From Salipaludibacillus keqinensis (GTDB lineage Bacteria; Bacillota; Bacilli; Bacillales; Salisediminibacteriaceae): a DNA stretch of 64,000 nucleotides. A model generated the notes under the pieces. That model was not told where the DNA came from, did no database searches, and worked only from the letters and a program-made list of their open reading frames with translations. A program made the position numbers and the translations under genes. The stretch's first letter is position 1; the number at the start of each line of letters is the position of its first letter. Of this stretch, positions 56,169-64,000 are shown piece by piece. The stretch is from NCBI RefSeq assembly GCF_003226325.1, contig NZ_PDOD01000004.1, positions 1 to 64,000 of the forward strand, written 5' to 3'.

Positions 56169-56426
56169 ATGGATCAATGTAAGAAGAAAATTATTATTCA
56201 TGTAGATGAAACTCAGACAATTACAGAGCTAAGCGGTAAATTACAACAGTACCAATCGGATATTTATTTGCAAAAAGTTGCCCGGGGCAACGTATTAGAA
56301 GTGAATGTGAAAAGTTTTCTGGGGTTGGTTACATTGCATTTAGAGAATGGTGATACGATTTTCGTTCGAGCAGTCGGTGACGATTGTGAACAAGCTTTAG
56401 AGGCTGTTGTAGAATTTCTAACTTGA
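56169..56426 (+). CDS. HPr-like protein lacking the phosphorylatable histidine
   Basis: An 85-residue HPr-fold protein. The second half is clearly HPr-like: LEVNVKSFLGLVTLHLENGD then IFVRAVGDDCEQALEAVVEFL, with Ser49 at the place of HPr Ser46. The N-terminal loop IHARPA that carries the PTS phosphorylation site His15 is missing; the sequence there is VDETQTITELSGKLQ. It therefore cannot pass PTS phosphate, but could be a Crh-like regulator phosphorylated on Ser by HPr kinase. ATG at 56169 follows AAAGGTG; GTG at 56160 overlaps that site. It follows the TRAP operon. Confidence 0.75.
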   Translation: MDQCKKKIIIHVDETQTITELSGKLQQYQSDIYLQKVARGNVLEVNVKSFLGLVTLHLENGDTIFVRAVGDDCEQALEAVVEFLT

Positions 56427-56496
56427 TGTAAAATGAACGAATGATAAAATAATGAGAAAGTATTTGGGCTCGGAATAACTGAAAGGGGCAGAAGTT

Positions 56497-57597
56497 GTGA
56501 TTAAATTGAACTGGATTCACCATCTCCACGGCTTATTATTTGTCCTGTTGTTTATTTCCGGGTTATCTCTATATTTCTCAACAACAAGAACATGGTTTAA
56601 TGAACTTCAATTCCCCCTCGTTTCCTTTCATTTATGGGTGTCCCTCTTCTATGGAATTATAATTGTATTCAGTTTAAGGCTTGTCTTTCAATACATGGCG
56701 AAAAAACCATACATTAAATTTTTTAATGTGTGGTTAAACATATCTTTTATCGTCATCTGGATCTTGTCAGGACTAATTATGTATTTTCAGGGCTACCTCC
56801 CCACGACTATAGGTAACGGAGCAGTAACGATCCATGGCTGGTTCACCTTTTTATTTATTCCGTGGGTTTTAATCCATAGCGCGGGCCACCTGATAAAAAT
56901 CAAAATTCCTTGGCCACCATGGTGGAGGGGGAAAGCTATGCTTCCTTCAACCGTATCTGAAAACCGCCTAGAGCGAAGAGATTTTATCAGATTCACATTA
57001 TTAGGTGTGTTGTTTTTATTTATTGGGTCTGGAATTAAGTGGATACAACCGATTTTAAATGTGGCAGGAGATGAGAATAAAAGAAGAGGATATTTTCGAA
57101 TATATAATGTGACAAGTGATTACCCTCGGTATGAAGATTCTTCTTGGAGTTTCACAGTAGACGGTGAAGTAGATGAATCCCTCACGTTAACGATGAATGA
57201 TTTACTTCGTCTTCCTGTTATTTCAATCGTCGATGATTTTCATTGTGTCACAGGGTGGAGCGTAAGAAATGTTGAAATGAAAGGGGTATTGGTGAAAGAT
57301 CTTTTCGAAAAACACAACCTTACTCCGAGGACGGCATTTGCTACGGCTTACTCTGGTGACCAAGTATATTATGATTCTTTTACATTACCTCAGCTGATTG
57401 ACGAAGGTGCCATGCTTGTTTTTGAGTTTGACGGACAAGAGTTAGTGAACCCTCAAGGGTATCCTTGCCGACTATTTCACCCAGGGATGTATGGATATAA
57501 ATCTGTAAAATGGATTGAACGGCTTGAATTTACAACTGAAAGACGAAGAGGCTACTGGCAAGTGATGGGAGATTATGATCTTGATGGCTACCTTTAG
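56497..57597 (+). CDS. cytochrome b-type membrane domain fused to sulfite-oxidase-fold molybdopterin domain
   Basis: A 366-residue fusion. Residues 1-135 have four helices with His at 8, 9, 11, 45, 113, 127 and 131, fitting a diheme cytochrome b561-like domain. Residues 157-180 read RLERRDFIRFTLLGVLFLFIG, a twin-arginine-like motif plus a fifth helix. Residues 195-366 form a SUOX/MsrP-fold domain with the Moco-ligating Cys250 in DDFHCVTGWSV and GYPCRLFHPGMYGYKSVKWIERLEF. It may move electrons from the quinone pool to a sulfoxide or similar substrate outside the cell. Start is GTG after AAAGGGG. The gene overlaps the next by 14 bases. Confidence 0.8.
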   Translation: MIKLNWIHHLHGLLFVLLFISGLSLYFSTTRTWFNELQFPLVSFHLWVSLFYGIIIVFSLRLVFQYMAKKPYIKFFNVWLNISFIVIWILSGLIMYFQGYLPTTIGNGAVTIHGWFTFLFIPWVLIHSAGHLIKIKIPWPPWWRGKAMLPSTVSENRLERRDFIRFTLLGVLFLFIGSGIKWIQPILNVAGDENKRRGYFRIYNVTSDYPRYEDSSWSFTVDGEVDESLTLTMNDLLRLPVISIVDDFHCVTGWSVRNVEMKGVLVKDLFEKHNLTPRTAFATAYSGDQVYYDSFTLPQLIDEGAMLVFEFDGQELVNPQGYPCRLFHPGMYGYKSVKWIERLEFTTERRRGYWQVMGDYDLDGYL

Positions 57598-58297
57598 ACC
57601 GATAAAAAAATGGCTTGTTCCACTTCTAGCAATCATAGGGGGATTCAGTATAGGGTTTGCGTTATTTCCTACTGCTCAAGATCATTCTTATCAGACGTTA
57701 GTAAACCTTTTAGATGAAGCATCTTCTTCAAATTATGAGGTAGAAGCAGAATATCAGTTTAATAATGAGATAGCTCTTACTGGAAAAGGCTATTGGTCTG
57801 AGGAGCTTACAAAATATAGTATTTCTAGTCCAGTATCTGATGACACCAGTTTTATCTTTGATATTTATTTAGAAGGTGAGAACTTTTATGTAGAGAGTGA
57901 CGGTAATTGGAGTCAGGCTACCCAACCTCATTCAGTCATAGAGCAGATGAAGCCTTTAGACGACCCATTTAGTTGGGCAAAGGAAATATTAATTGAAGCA
58001 GACCAGATCACTCGTAATAAAGGTGAAGAAGTATATACTGTTTATTTTGAATTTCTTAATGATGTTGACTTCATGGGATACAGGCTTCAAGAACAAGAAA
58101 GTACCGAGCTCTCTATATCCTTTTCAGATGATAAAATAAAGGAAATGTACTTCAAGGTTGTGCCAGTTAGACCGGATGATATCGGTATTTTTGAACGGTA
58201 CCCTGAGTTGATGACATATGATCTTCGTTTTTCTTTAGTAGAATCGGCTCCTCCTGAAATTCCTCCAGAAGCACGTGAGGCAGCTCCTTTAGATTAA
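57584..58297 (+). CDS. membrane-anchored hypothetical protein
   Basis: A 237-residue protein, not recognised. It has a basic start and one helix (WLVPLLAIIGGFSIGFALF, about residues 9-27), then a soluble acidic domain with alternating strands, likely outside the cell. ATG at 57584 is chosen; TTG 57581 and ATG 57575 are also possible after GGGAG. It overlaps the molybdoenzyme gene, so the two are probably made together and it may be an accessory or partner. Proline/glutamate-rich C-terminus (PPEIPPEAREAAPLD). Confidence 0.7.
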   Translation: MATFRPIKKWLVPLLAIIGGFSIGFALFPTAQDHSYQTLVNLLDEASSSNYEVEAEYQFNNEIALTGKGYWSEELTKYSISSPVSDDTSFIFDIYLEGENFYVESDGNWSQATQPHSVIEQMKPLDDPFSWAKEILIEADQITRNKGEEVYTVYFEFLNDVDFMGYRLQEQESTELSISFSDDKIKEMYFKVVPVRPDDIGIFERYPELMTYDLRFSLVESAPPEIPPEAREAAPLD

Positions 58298-58335
58298 GGC
58301 TCATTCGTTATTGATGATAGGACGAAATTCTATAA

Positions 58336-58385
58336 AAAAAACAGGCGTCATACTCAAACAAATGTTGAGTGTGTCGCCTGTTTTC
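58336..58385 (+). terminator. terminator of the molybdoenzyme unit
   Basis: AAAACAGGCG(TCAT)ACTCAA pairs with TTGAGT(GTGT)CGCCTGTTTT, followed by TTTTCGTTT. Confidence 0.85.
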
Positions 58386-58532
58386 GTTTAAATAAAAGAA
58401 TTGACTTCTCAATTATAAGAGTCTAAAATAGCACCGTTGCACTTTAACGCTTAAAAGTAGTTAAGTGAAAGTTTTGACTATTTAGTGTGTGGTTTAAATT
58501 GTAGAAGTTTTTATTGGAAAGAAGGGTTGAAT

Positions 58533-59927
58533 ATGAACAGTAAGTCTAATGAACATATACAGTCAGGAGCGAAACGCTTAGGCGGATGGGAAGCTCTGTT
58601 AGTTATAGCATCAATCGTCTCAATCATTGGCTTTTCACTCATTGCATTGGAGGCGGAACCCCATGTCCCATTATTTCTTTCAATCGTTTTTCTTGTTTTA
58701 TATAATTCGATTAAAAGGCAATCATGGATCGTTTTGGAAAAGGGTCTTGTTAAAGGTGTGCAATCTGGCATTGTCCCATTAATCATTTTCTTATTAATTG
58801 GTGTGTTGATTGCGGTTTGGATGAAATCAGGAACGATTCCAACGCTTATAAGCTATAGCTTTCATTTAGTTTCTGTGGACTATTTCTTGCCGAGTGTATT
58901 TATTGTCACAGCAATCATAGGAATCTCAATTGGCAGTTCCTTCACAACGGCTTCGACGATCGGGATTGCGTTTATGAGTTTAGGAAGCGCCTTAGGATTT
59001 GATTTGGCAATGGTTGCGGGAGCGGTAGTATCCGGTGCTTTGTTAGGAGATAAAATGAGCCCGTTATCAGATACAACCAATTTGGCCTCTTCGGTTTGTA
59101 AGGTCGATCTATTTGAACACATTCGGTTCATGATGTGGACAGCAGTACCAGCTTTTGTTATTAGTTTGATTTTGTTTTTTCTCATTGGACACAATCATGC
59201 GGAAGTTACTTCTAGTGAACTCAATGCATGGATGAACACACTGCAAGAAACAGCGAATGTTCATTTCCTGGCAATGATTCCAGCTATCATTATGGTCATT
59301 TTAGCTATGAGAAAAGTTCCTGCCATTCCGACGATGTTAACAGGAATAGGTGTTGGTTTTGTCGTGGCGATCTTGTTGGAAGGGCAGCTTATTCCTCAAG
59401 AGTGGATGGTACTTATACAACATGGATTCGAGATTGAAACAGGCAATGAGAATGTAGACAGTCTGTTAAATCGAGGCGGAATACAAAGTATGATGTGGGC
59501 TGTGTCACTGTTATTACTAGCTTTGAGTATGGGTGGGATGTTATCACAATTAGGTATCATCCATGCTTTGATTTCATCAATTCAGAGTTTTGTATCTACT
59601 AGAGGAAGATCTGTGTTAACAGCAGTTTTAACAGCCATGGGGTTAAATGTGAGTTTAGGAGAACAGTATATGTCTGTTGTACTCACTGGTGAAGCATATA
59701 TTGATCGGTTTAAAGAAATAGGCTTAGAAGGGAAACATTTATCCCGTGCTCTTGAGTCCGGAGGTACGGTTGTGAATGCGTTAATTCCATATGGGGTAAG
59801 TGGTGTATTTATGGCAAGTGTCCTGGAAGTATCGGTGTTATCTTATTGGCCGTTTGCGTTCTTCTGTCTATTATGCCCGGTCATTACTGTGTTCTACGGA
59901 TTTACTGGAATAAGCATGAAAAAATAG
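58533..59927 (+). CDS. nhaC: Na+/H+ antiporter NhaC
   Basis: A 464-residue antiporter with about 11-12 helices. NhaC-type motifs: FLLIGVLIAVWMKSGTIPTLISYS, GISIGSSFTTASTIGIAFMSLG, VSGALLGDKMSPLSDTTNLASSV and ESGGTVVNALIPYGVSGVFM. It expels Na+ in exchange for H+, relevant to a salt-loving or alkali-tolerant cell. ATG at 58533 follows GAAGGGTTG; the frame extends to 58485 without a ribosome site. Single gene. Confidence 0.9.
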   Translation: MNSKSNEHIQSGAKRLGGWEALLVIASIVSIIGFSLIALEAEPHVPLFLSIVFLVLYNSIKRQSWIVLEKGLVKGVQSGIVPLIIFLLIGVLIAVWMKSGTIPTLISYSFHLVSVDYFLPSVFIVTAIIGISIGSSFTTASTIGIAFMSLGSALGFDLAMVAGAVVSGALLGDKMSPLSDTTNLASSVCKVDLFEHIRFMMWTAVPAFVISLILFFLIGHNHAEVTSSELNAWMNTLQETANVHFLAMIPAIIMVILAMRKVPAIPTMLTGIGVGFVVAILLEGQLIPQEWMVLIQHGFEIETGNENVDSLLNRGGIQSMMWAVSLLLLALSMGGMLSQLGIIHALISSIQSFVSTRGRSVLTAVLTAMGLNVSLGEQYMSVVLTGEAYIDRFKEIGLEGKHLSRALESGGTVVNALIPYGVSGVFMASVLEVSVLSYWPFAFFCLLCPVITVFYGFTGISMKK

Positions 59928-59937
59928 CATGGGGCTG

Positions 59938-59972
59938 ATGGCACTGACGAATCTATGATTCATCAGTGCCAT
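59938..59972. terminator. hairpin between convergent nhaC and SDR genes
   Basis: ATGGCACTGA-GAATC pairs with GATTC-TCAGTGCCAT in a 16-bp stem with one mismatch. No long T run on either side. It probably ends both genes. Confidence 0.6.
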
Positions 59973-59978
59973 GCCTAT

Positions 59979-60770
59979 TTAAAGTAAAGACTCAGCTCCA
60001 TCAATGAATAATTCAGTACCGGTTATATGACTTGAAGCATCAGAGGCGAGGAAAGAAACGAGATCAGCTACTTGTTCAGGGGTTCCTGGTTGATGTTCTA
60101 AAGGTTGATTTCCTTCCGGGTACTTCACAGGAATCTCTATTTTTTGTAATTGCTCTTTTTTGGGGTGGGTGTTCTCCCCGATATTGGTTTCGATGGCACC
60201 TGGACAAATAACGTTCACTCGAATGCGATAATTAGCCAACTCTAAGGCAGCCATTTTACTAAATGCGACTTGCGCGGCTTTGGAACTGCTGTATGCGGAC
60301 ATCCCAAAGTTCGAGAAAACTCGACTACCATTAATGGAGCTTGTTAATACAATACTGCCTCCGTCGTGTTTTAAATGAGGTATGGCGTATTTTACTGTAA
60401 GAAAAGTGCTCTTTAAATTTGTCGAGAGGGTTTCATCCCACTCCTCAGGCTTTAGATCTTCAATTGGGGCCATGGTTCCGTTGATGCCTGCATTTGCAAA
60501 AACGATATCTAACTTGCTGAAACGCTCGATCACTTTCTCAAATGCATGCTCTAATTCTTGTGGATTAGATACATCAGCTTCGATAATGATCGCTTCTCCA
60601 CCATTGGATTCAATTTCTTCTTTCGTTTCTTTTCCATGATCTTTTTTTAAATCAACGAGACAGACTTTTACGCCTTGTTTTGCTAGTTGGATAGCCGAAG
60701 CTTTTCCCATACCTGACCCGGCTCCAGTCACAAGGGCGACTTTATCTTTTAGTGAAGAGTAATGATCCAT
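59979..60770 (-). CDS. short-chain dehydrogenase/reductase 3
   Basis: A 263-residue classical SDR: VTGAGSGMGKASAIQLA, FANAGINGTMAP (variant of NNAG), Ser region IVLTSSINGSRV and catalytic YSSSKAAQVAF. Ends ITGTELFIDGAESLL. The acidic VCLVDLKKDH after strand 2 favours NAD. Start at 60770 follows GAGGAA; the frame extends 8 codons further. Substrate unknown. It stands alone. Confidence 0.85.
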   Translation of the reverse strand: MDHYSSLKDKVALVTGAGSGMGKASAIQLAKQGVKVCLVDLKKDHGKETKEEIESNGGEAIIIEADVSNPQELEHAFEKVIERFSKLDIVFANAGINGTMAPIEDLKPEEWDETLSTNLKSTFLTVKYAIPHLKHDGGSIVLTSSINGSRVFSNFGMSAYSSSKAAQVAFSKMAALELANYRIRVNVICPGAIETNIGENTHPKKEQLQKIEIPVKYPEGNQPLEHQPGTPEQVADLVSFLASDASSHITGTELFIDGAESLL

Positions 60771-60992
60771 GATCCATTCCTCATTTCGTTTCATTTTACT
60801 CTTTTCATCAAATTGGTTGAAGAGTGTACTCTATTTATTTCCTACTTTGGATATGGTTGAAACATAGAGTTCAGGAATGAAGATTTAAGTCTCATATTAG
60901 AAAACTCTGAACAGAAACGATAGACTCATAGACTTTTTCCTGGGTCGTGGTAAAATAAAGTAAATAGGTCGTATAGGTGAAGGGGAATTCAG

Positions 60993-61610
60993 ATGAAACT
61001 TTGGTTTAAGAAGATTTCGGTTGCTTTAATCACGTTGATGACATTGGGAATGTATATTCCACCTACATATTTGGATGCTGATGCAAAAGAAGGTAATAAG
61101 GATATTTTTTCATCAAATGAAGATGTGCAAGATAAAGATTTTGTTTTTTCTGATATCGGTGAGGACAACCTCTCTGATGACGAAGACTTTTCCAGTCTGG
61201 ATTCCAGTGAAGACTACATCCAATTGTTTACCGATCAAGCAAGAGAGCAAACATTTACTAAATTAGGCCCCCGTATTGCAGATAAAGTAGAAGATGATTT
61301 CATGATGGAGGTCTTTCCTGGAATGGAAGAGGTTATCTCCAGTATTTTAGAAGATATAGATGAAGAAGAATTCCCATTTATAGAAATAAACGAACAAAAA
61401 TCCTCTGTGAACGGCGAGAAAATTTTCAATATTTATGATAAGCAATCGAAAGAAGATGTGGCGAGGTTCCACGTTCGACGAGATTTGCGACCTAAAGAGG
61501 GATACTGGTTTAATTTCCATTATCATCTCCGAGACGATAATTACGAAGAACACCACGACCTTGGCGAGATTTATTGGGATAAAAACACACCACCGAAGTG
61601 GATGTCATAA
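60993..61610 (+). CDS. ypjP: YpjP-family secreted protein
   Basis: A 205-residue protein with an N-terminal signal/anchor helix (KISVALITLMTLGMYIPPTYL), an acidic linker and a conserved C-terminal domain: EKIFNIYDKQSKEDVARFHVRRDLRPKEGYWFNFHYHLRDDNYEEHHDLGEIYWDKNTPPKWMS. This matches Bacillus YpjP. Its function is unknown to me. GAAGGGGA precedes the ATG. Confidence 0.87.
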   Translation: MKLWFKKISVALITLMTLGMYIPPTYLDADAKEGNKDIFSSNEDVQDKDFVFSDIGEDNLSDDEDFSSLDSSEDYIQLFTDQAREQTFTKLGPRIADKVEDDFMMEVFPGMEEVISSILEDIDEEEFPFIEINEQKSSVNGEKIFNIYDKQSKEDVARFHVRRDLRPKEGYWFNFHYHLRDDNYEEHHDLGEIYWDKNTPPKWMS

Positions 61611-61652
61611 CAACAACCAAGAGTGCACATTGGTGCATTCTTTTTTTGTTGT
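61611..61652 (+). terminator. terminator of ypjP
   Basis: GAGTGCAC and GGTGCATTC pair around ATT and are followed by TTTTTTT; an outer ACAAC/GTTGT pairing encloses them. Confidence 0.85.
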
Positions 61653-61668
61653 GGGAGGAGGAGTTGCG

Positions 61669-61782
61669 TCGTATAGAATTAAAGCTACATCGTATAGGCT
61701 GGAAATTCGTTCGTATAGAATCTAAGTTCCTTCGTATAAACTTGAAGTTACACTGTATAGCCTGAGTGTTCGTTCGTATAAC
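61669..61782 (+). repeat. 21-bp tandem repeat, five units plus a partial
   Basis: Units of 21 bp begin at 61669, 61690, 61711, 61732 and 61753, with a partial unit at 61774. Each starts TCGTATA (CTGTATA in unit 5). Odd and even units differ in the second half (AAAGCTACA or CTAAGTTCC versus CTGGAAATTCGT), suggesting an ancestral 42-bp period. Noncoding, between ypjP and the kinase gene; 61783-61941 shows nothing else clear. Confidence 0.8.
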
Positions 61783-61941
61783 AATATCCGACAAATTTAG
61801 CGTCCACTCTTCAAGCCCTCCGAAATACTATATGAAAGTATCATTGCTAGAACAATCATTTATTATAGTGAAAAAGATTTGAAAAAAAGACTGAAAATTA
61901 GCATAATATAGAAAAAGAGAATGATAGGGGAGGGCGGGGCT

Positions 61942-64000
61942 GTGTTCTTAAGTAAAATGTTTTACAGTTTTGTATTCATTTCCTTTGTCCTTATTGCATC
62001 AGGAACAGGAACCATGGTTATCAACGCTTCGCCCGCTGAATTGGTTGATTCTCTTGAATCGATAGAATTAAATAACTATATAGAAATTCTCGAAGATCCG
62101 AACAAGGAGTGGGATATTCATGAGGTGACAACGGGAGAGGCCGCAACTCAATTTGAAAAAAATGACGGCGGCGTACCTAGTTATGGATATACCGACGCTG
62201 CATATTGGGTTCGGTTTCAAGTTATGAACAGCTCTGACAGGGTTGATTGGTTTTTGGAGCTAGAAAATCCTACGATGGATGTTGTAACCCTTTATGAGTT
62301 GTCCTCGAATGAAGAGGTTGTAGCCATTCGAGAAACCGGAGATCATTTTCCTTTTGCTGAACGGGAAGTGGATCATCGATATTTTATTTTCAGCTTAGAA
62401 AATAATCTTGATGAAGTGCAAACCTATTATCTTCGTTTTGAAACAGAAGGAGCTATGCAGCTTCCGCTGACTCTAAGAACTCAGGAATCGTTGATGATGA
62501 CCACGCAAATCGATTATGGCATCTTGGGTTTATTGTGTGGATTAGCTTTAGTCATGGCTATTTATAATTTATTCGTATACCTTTCTCTGCGTCATCGAAG
62601 TTATTTATATTATGTAGGCTTTATATTTGTGAACTTATTGACCTATCTCTCTTTCACAGGTTTGGCTTATCAATTTTTCTGGCCTGAAGCGGTTTGGTGG
62701 AATAATCGTTCCATTGTGTTTTTCATGGGAGTATCAAACATCTTGGCACTCCTCTTTACAAGCAGCTTTTTAGGAATAAAACAACAGTTTCCCCGCGTGG
62801 CCAAATGGTTATTTTCACTTATAGGAATCAATATATTTGTTATTATTTTGTTGTTTTTCTCATATTCGGCTGCGCTAGATTTTATAGTGGTCGCTACAGG
62901 AGTTTCTGTACTATTTATTATTTCTACCGCTTTTATAAGCTTACGAAGGGGGTTTCGACCAGCACGTTTTTTCTTTCTGGCATGGCATATTTTTATCGTC
63001 GGAGTGTTGGTATCTATATTAACGGACATGGGGATGATCCCTCTTACTTTTGGTACGAAATATGCTTGGCAAATTACGACATCGATTGAATTAATTCTTC
63101 TGTCGTTTGCTTTAGCAGATAAAATCAATACGATGCGTCAAGAAAAAGAGAAAGCGGAACGTGACGCGATAGAGAGTCAGCAAGAGATGTTAGAAAGCTT
63201 GAAAAGAACCGATCAATTAAAAGATGAATTCCTCGCCATGACTTCTCATGAATTACGAACGCCATTAAATGGCATGATTGGGATTGCTGAATCCCTTCAC
63301 GATGGGGCAGCGGGGACATTGAATCATTCAATGAAAACCAATTTATTCATGATTATTACGAGTGGAAGAAGACTGAACCATTTAATTAATGATATTCTCG
63401 ATTTCTCGAAATTAAAAAATAATGATATGAATCTAAATCTGAAAAAAGTTCATTTAAAAGAAGTGGTCGATGTGGTGGCAACCATTTGCCAGACCTTCTT
63501 GAAAGACAAGCCAATACAACTCATCCATCACATAGATGATCGTCTTCCTCCTGTTCTAGCAGATGAAAACAGACTACAGCAAATCCTCTACAATTTAATT
63601 GGCAACGGGATTAAGTATACCAATGAAGGAAAGGTGGAGATCCAGGCTATACAGCGAAATGATCATATTAAAGTCACCGTTCAAGACACTGGGATAGGTA
63701 TTCCTACGGAAAATATCGAATCAATTTTTTTGCCATTTCAGCGGGGAACGAACTCAGATCCTCAACAAGAGCAGGGGTTAGGGATTGGTTTGAATGTGAC
63801 AAAGCGTCTCGTAGAACTTCAAAGGGGGCGCCTCACTGTAACATCCGAAGAAAAAAAGGGATCAACATTTACGTTCACCATCCCTACTTTTGATGAAAGT
63901 TTAACGATAGATGAGGAAATAGCAGCATCCTCCTCCGTAAAGCCAATGATAACAGATTTGCCAGACACAATGCGATTTAACGAACAATCAAACCGATCGC
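61942..64000 (+). CDS. 7TM-DISM sensor histidine kinase (partial, runs off the window)
   Basis: A kinase open from GTG 61942 (GGAGGGCGGGG upstream) to the window end, at least 686 residues. It has a signal helix, a 7TMR-DISMED2-type sensor domain (YWVRFQVMNSSDRVDWFLELENP, about residues 40-175), seven helices (about 190-395), a coiled linker, and HisKA with MTSHELRTPLNGMIG (His436). HATPase_c shows NLIGNGIKYTNEG, DTGIGIP and GLGIGLNVTKRLVE. After the ATPase domain the chain continues (DESLTIDEEIAASSSV), so a receiver or other output domain may follow. Such sensors often bind carbohydrates or related small ligands. A start at ATG 61957 is possible. Confidence 0.85.
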   Translation, partial: MFLSKMFYSFVFISFVLIASGTGTMVINASPAELVDSLESIELNNYIEILEDPNKEWDIHEVTTGEAATQFEKNDGGVPSYGYTDAAYWVRFQVMNSSDRVDWFLELENPTMDVVTLYELSSNEEVVAIRETGDHFPFAEREVDHRYFIFSLENNLDEVQTYYLRFETEGAMQLPLTLRTQESLMMTTQIDYGILGLLCGLALVMAIYNLFVYLSLRHRSYLYYVGFIFVNLLTYLSFTGLAYQFFWPEAVWWNNRSIVFFMGVSNILALLFTSSFLGIKQQFPRVAKWLFSLIGINIFVIILLFFSYSAALDFIVVATGVSVLFIISTAFISLRRGFRPARFFFLAWHIFIVGVLVSILTDMGMIPLTFGTKYAWQITTSIELILLSFALADKINTMRQEKEKAERDAIESQQEMLESLKRTDQLKDEFLAMTSHELRTPLNGMIGIAESLHDGAAGTLNHSMKTNLFMIITSGRRLNHLINDILDFSKLKNNDMNLNLKKVHLKEVVDVVATICQTFLKDKPIQLIHHIDDRLPPVLADENRLQQILYNLIGNGIKYTNEGKVEIQAIQRNDHIKVTVQDTGIGIPTENIESIFLPFQRGTNSDPQQEQGLGIGLNVTKRLVELQRGRLTVTSEEKKGSTFTFTIPTFDESLTIDEEIAASSSVKPMITDLPDTMRFNEQSNRS

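Noticed and set aside
61669-61782. Tandem repeat as a CRISPR array
   Set aside because: Units are contiguous with no unique spacers and no cas genes are in the window.

Overview
The window comes from a spore-forming, moderately halophilic or halotolerant low-GC Gram-positive bacterium of the Bacillaceae, probably near Halobacillus or Pontibacillus (genus is inference). Supporting signs are: Bacillus-type rRNA sequence at the left edge; the Bacillus gene order thiL-tsaE-tsaB-rimI-tsaD / ydiF / moaC-rex / ydiK-ydiL / groES-groEL; the spore germination genes cwlJ and gerQ; two YjcZ-type miniproteins; a complete glycine betaine module with its own regulator; a NhaC antiporter; and strongly acidic lipoproteins.

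Layout. 1-282: end of an rrn operon (23S 3' end, 5S, terminator), followed by a spacer with apparent rRNA-spacer debris. 640-8159: an AGCS alanine/glycine:cation symporter, a cytosolic PAS histidine kinase, a PhnDCE phosphonate-type ABC transporter on the minus strand, and a Cys/Met-metabolism PLP enzyme. 8289-21257: housekeeping block for thiamine pyrophosphate, tRNA t6A, an ABC-F ATPase, molybdopterin, the redox repressor Rex, an MFS exporter, and the CIRCE-controlled groESL operon. The tsaD-ydiF gap holds a dense cluster of DnaA boxes. 21629-22576: cwlJ-gerQ, enclosed by two copies of the same ~140-bp terminator segment. 23066-30430: osmoprotection (betA, orphan glycine betaine/choline-binding lipoprotein, gbsR, gbsA, BCCT transporter). 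Four copies of one AT-rich motif lie just downstream of the promoters of betA, the lipoprotein gene, gbsR and gbsA, fitting GbsR road-block repression.

30753-37638 is mixed: a membrane-anchored acidic protein, a 51-bp tandem repeat, a YfcC carrier with an AIR-synthase-like protein, two YjcZ miniproteins, a renalase-like oxidase and endonuclease VIII. 37853-48939 is a large fatty-acid catabolic locus. It contains an ACAD11-type acyl-CoA dehydrogenase, two SDRs, a TetR regulator, 3-hydroxyacyl-CoA dehydrogenase, enoyl-CoA hydratase, an APH-fold kinase resembling the kinase half of animal ACAD10/11, a FadE-like dehydrogenase, a quinone oxidoreductase and an acyl-CoA ligase. Two matching palindromes sit upstream of its two halves. 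The combination suggests a split bacterial route for 4-hydroxy acids; it is the most interesting system in the window.

49184-55989 is a sugar-acid (probably gluconate) locus: gluconokinase, an RpiR regulator, 6-phosphogluconate dehydrogenase and a complete TRAP transporter. 56169-64000 carries a HPr-like protein without the phosphorylatable histidine, a cytochrome b/molybdopterin-oxidoreductase fusion with an internal twin-arginine motif, a NhaC antiporter, an SDR, YpjP, a 21-bp tandem repeat and the start of a 7TM sensor histidine kinase cut by the window edge. Family assignments come from reading motifs and remembered relatives; no search was run.
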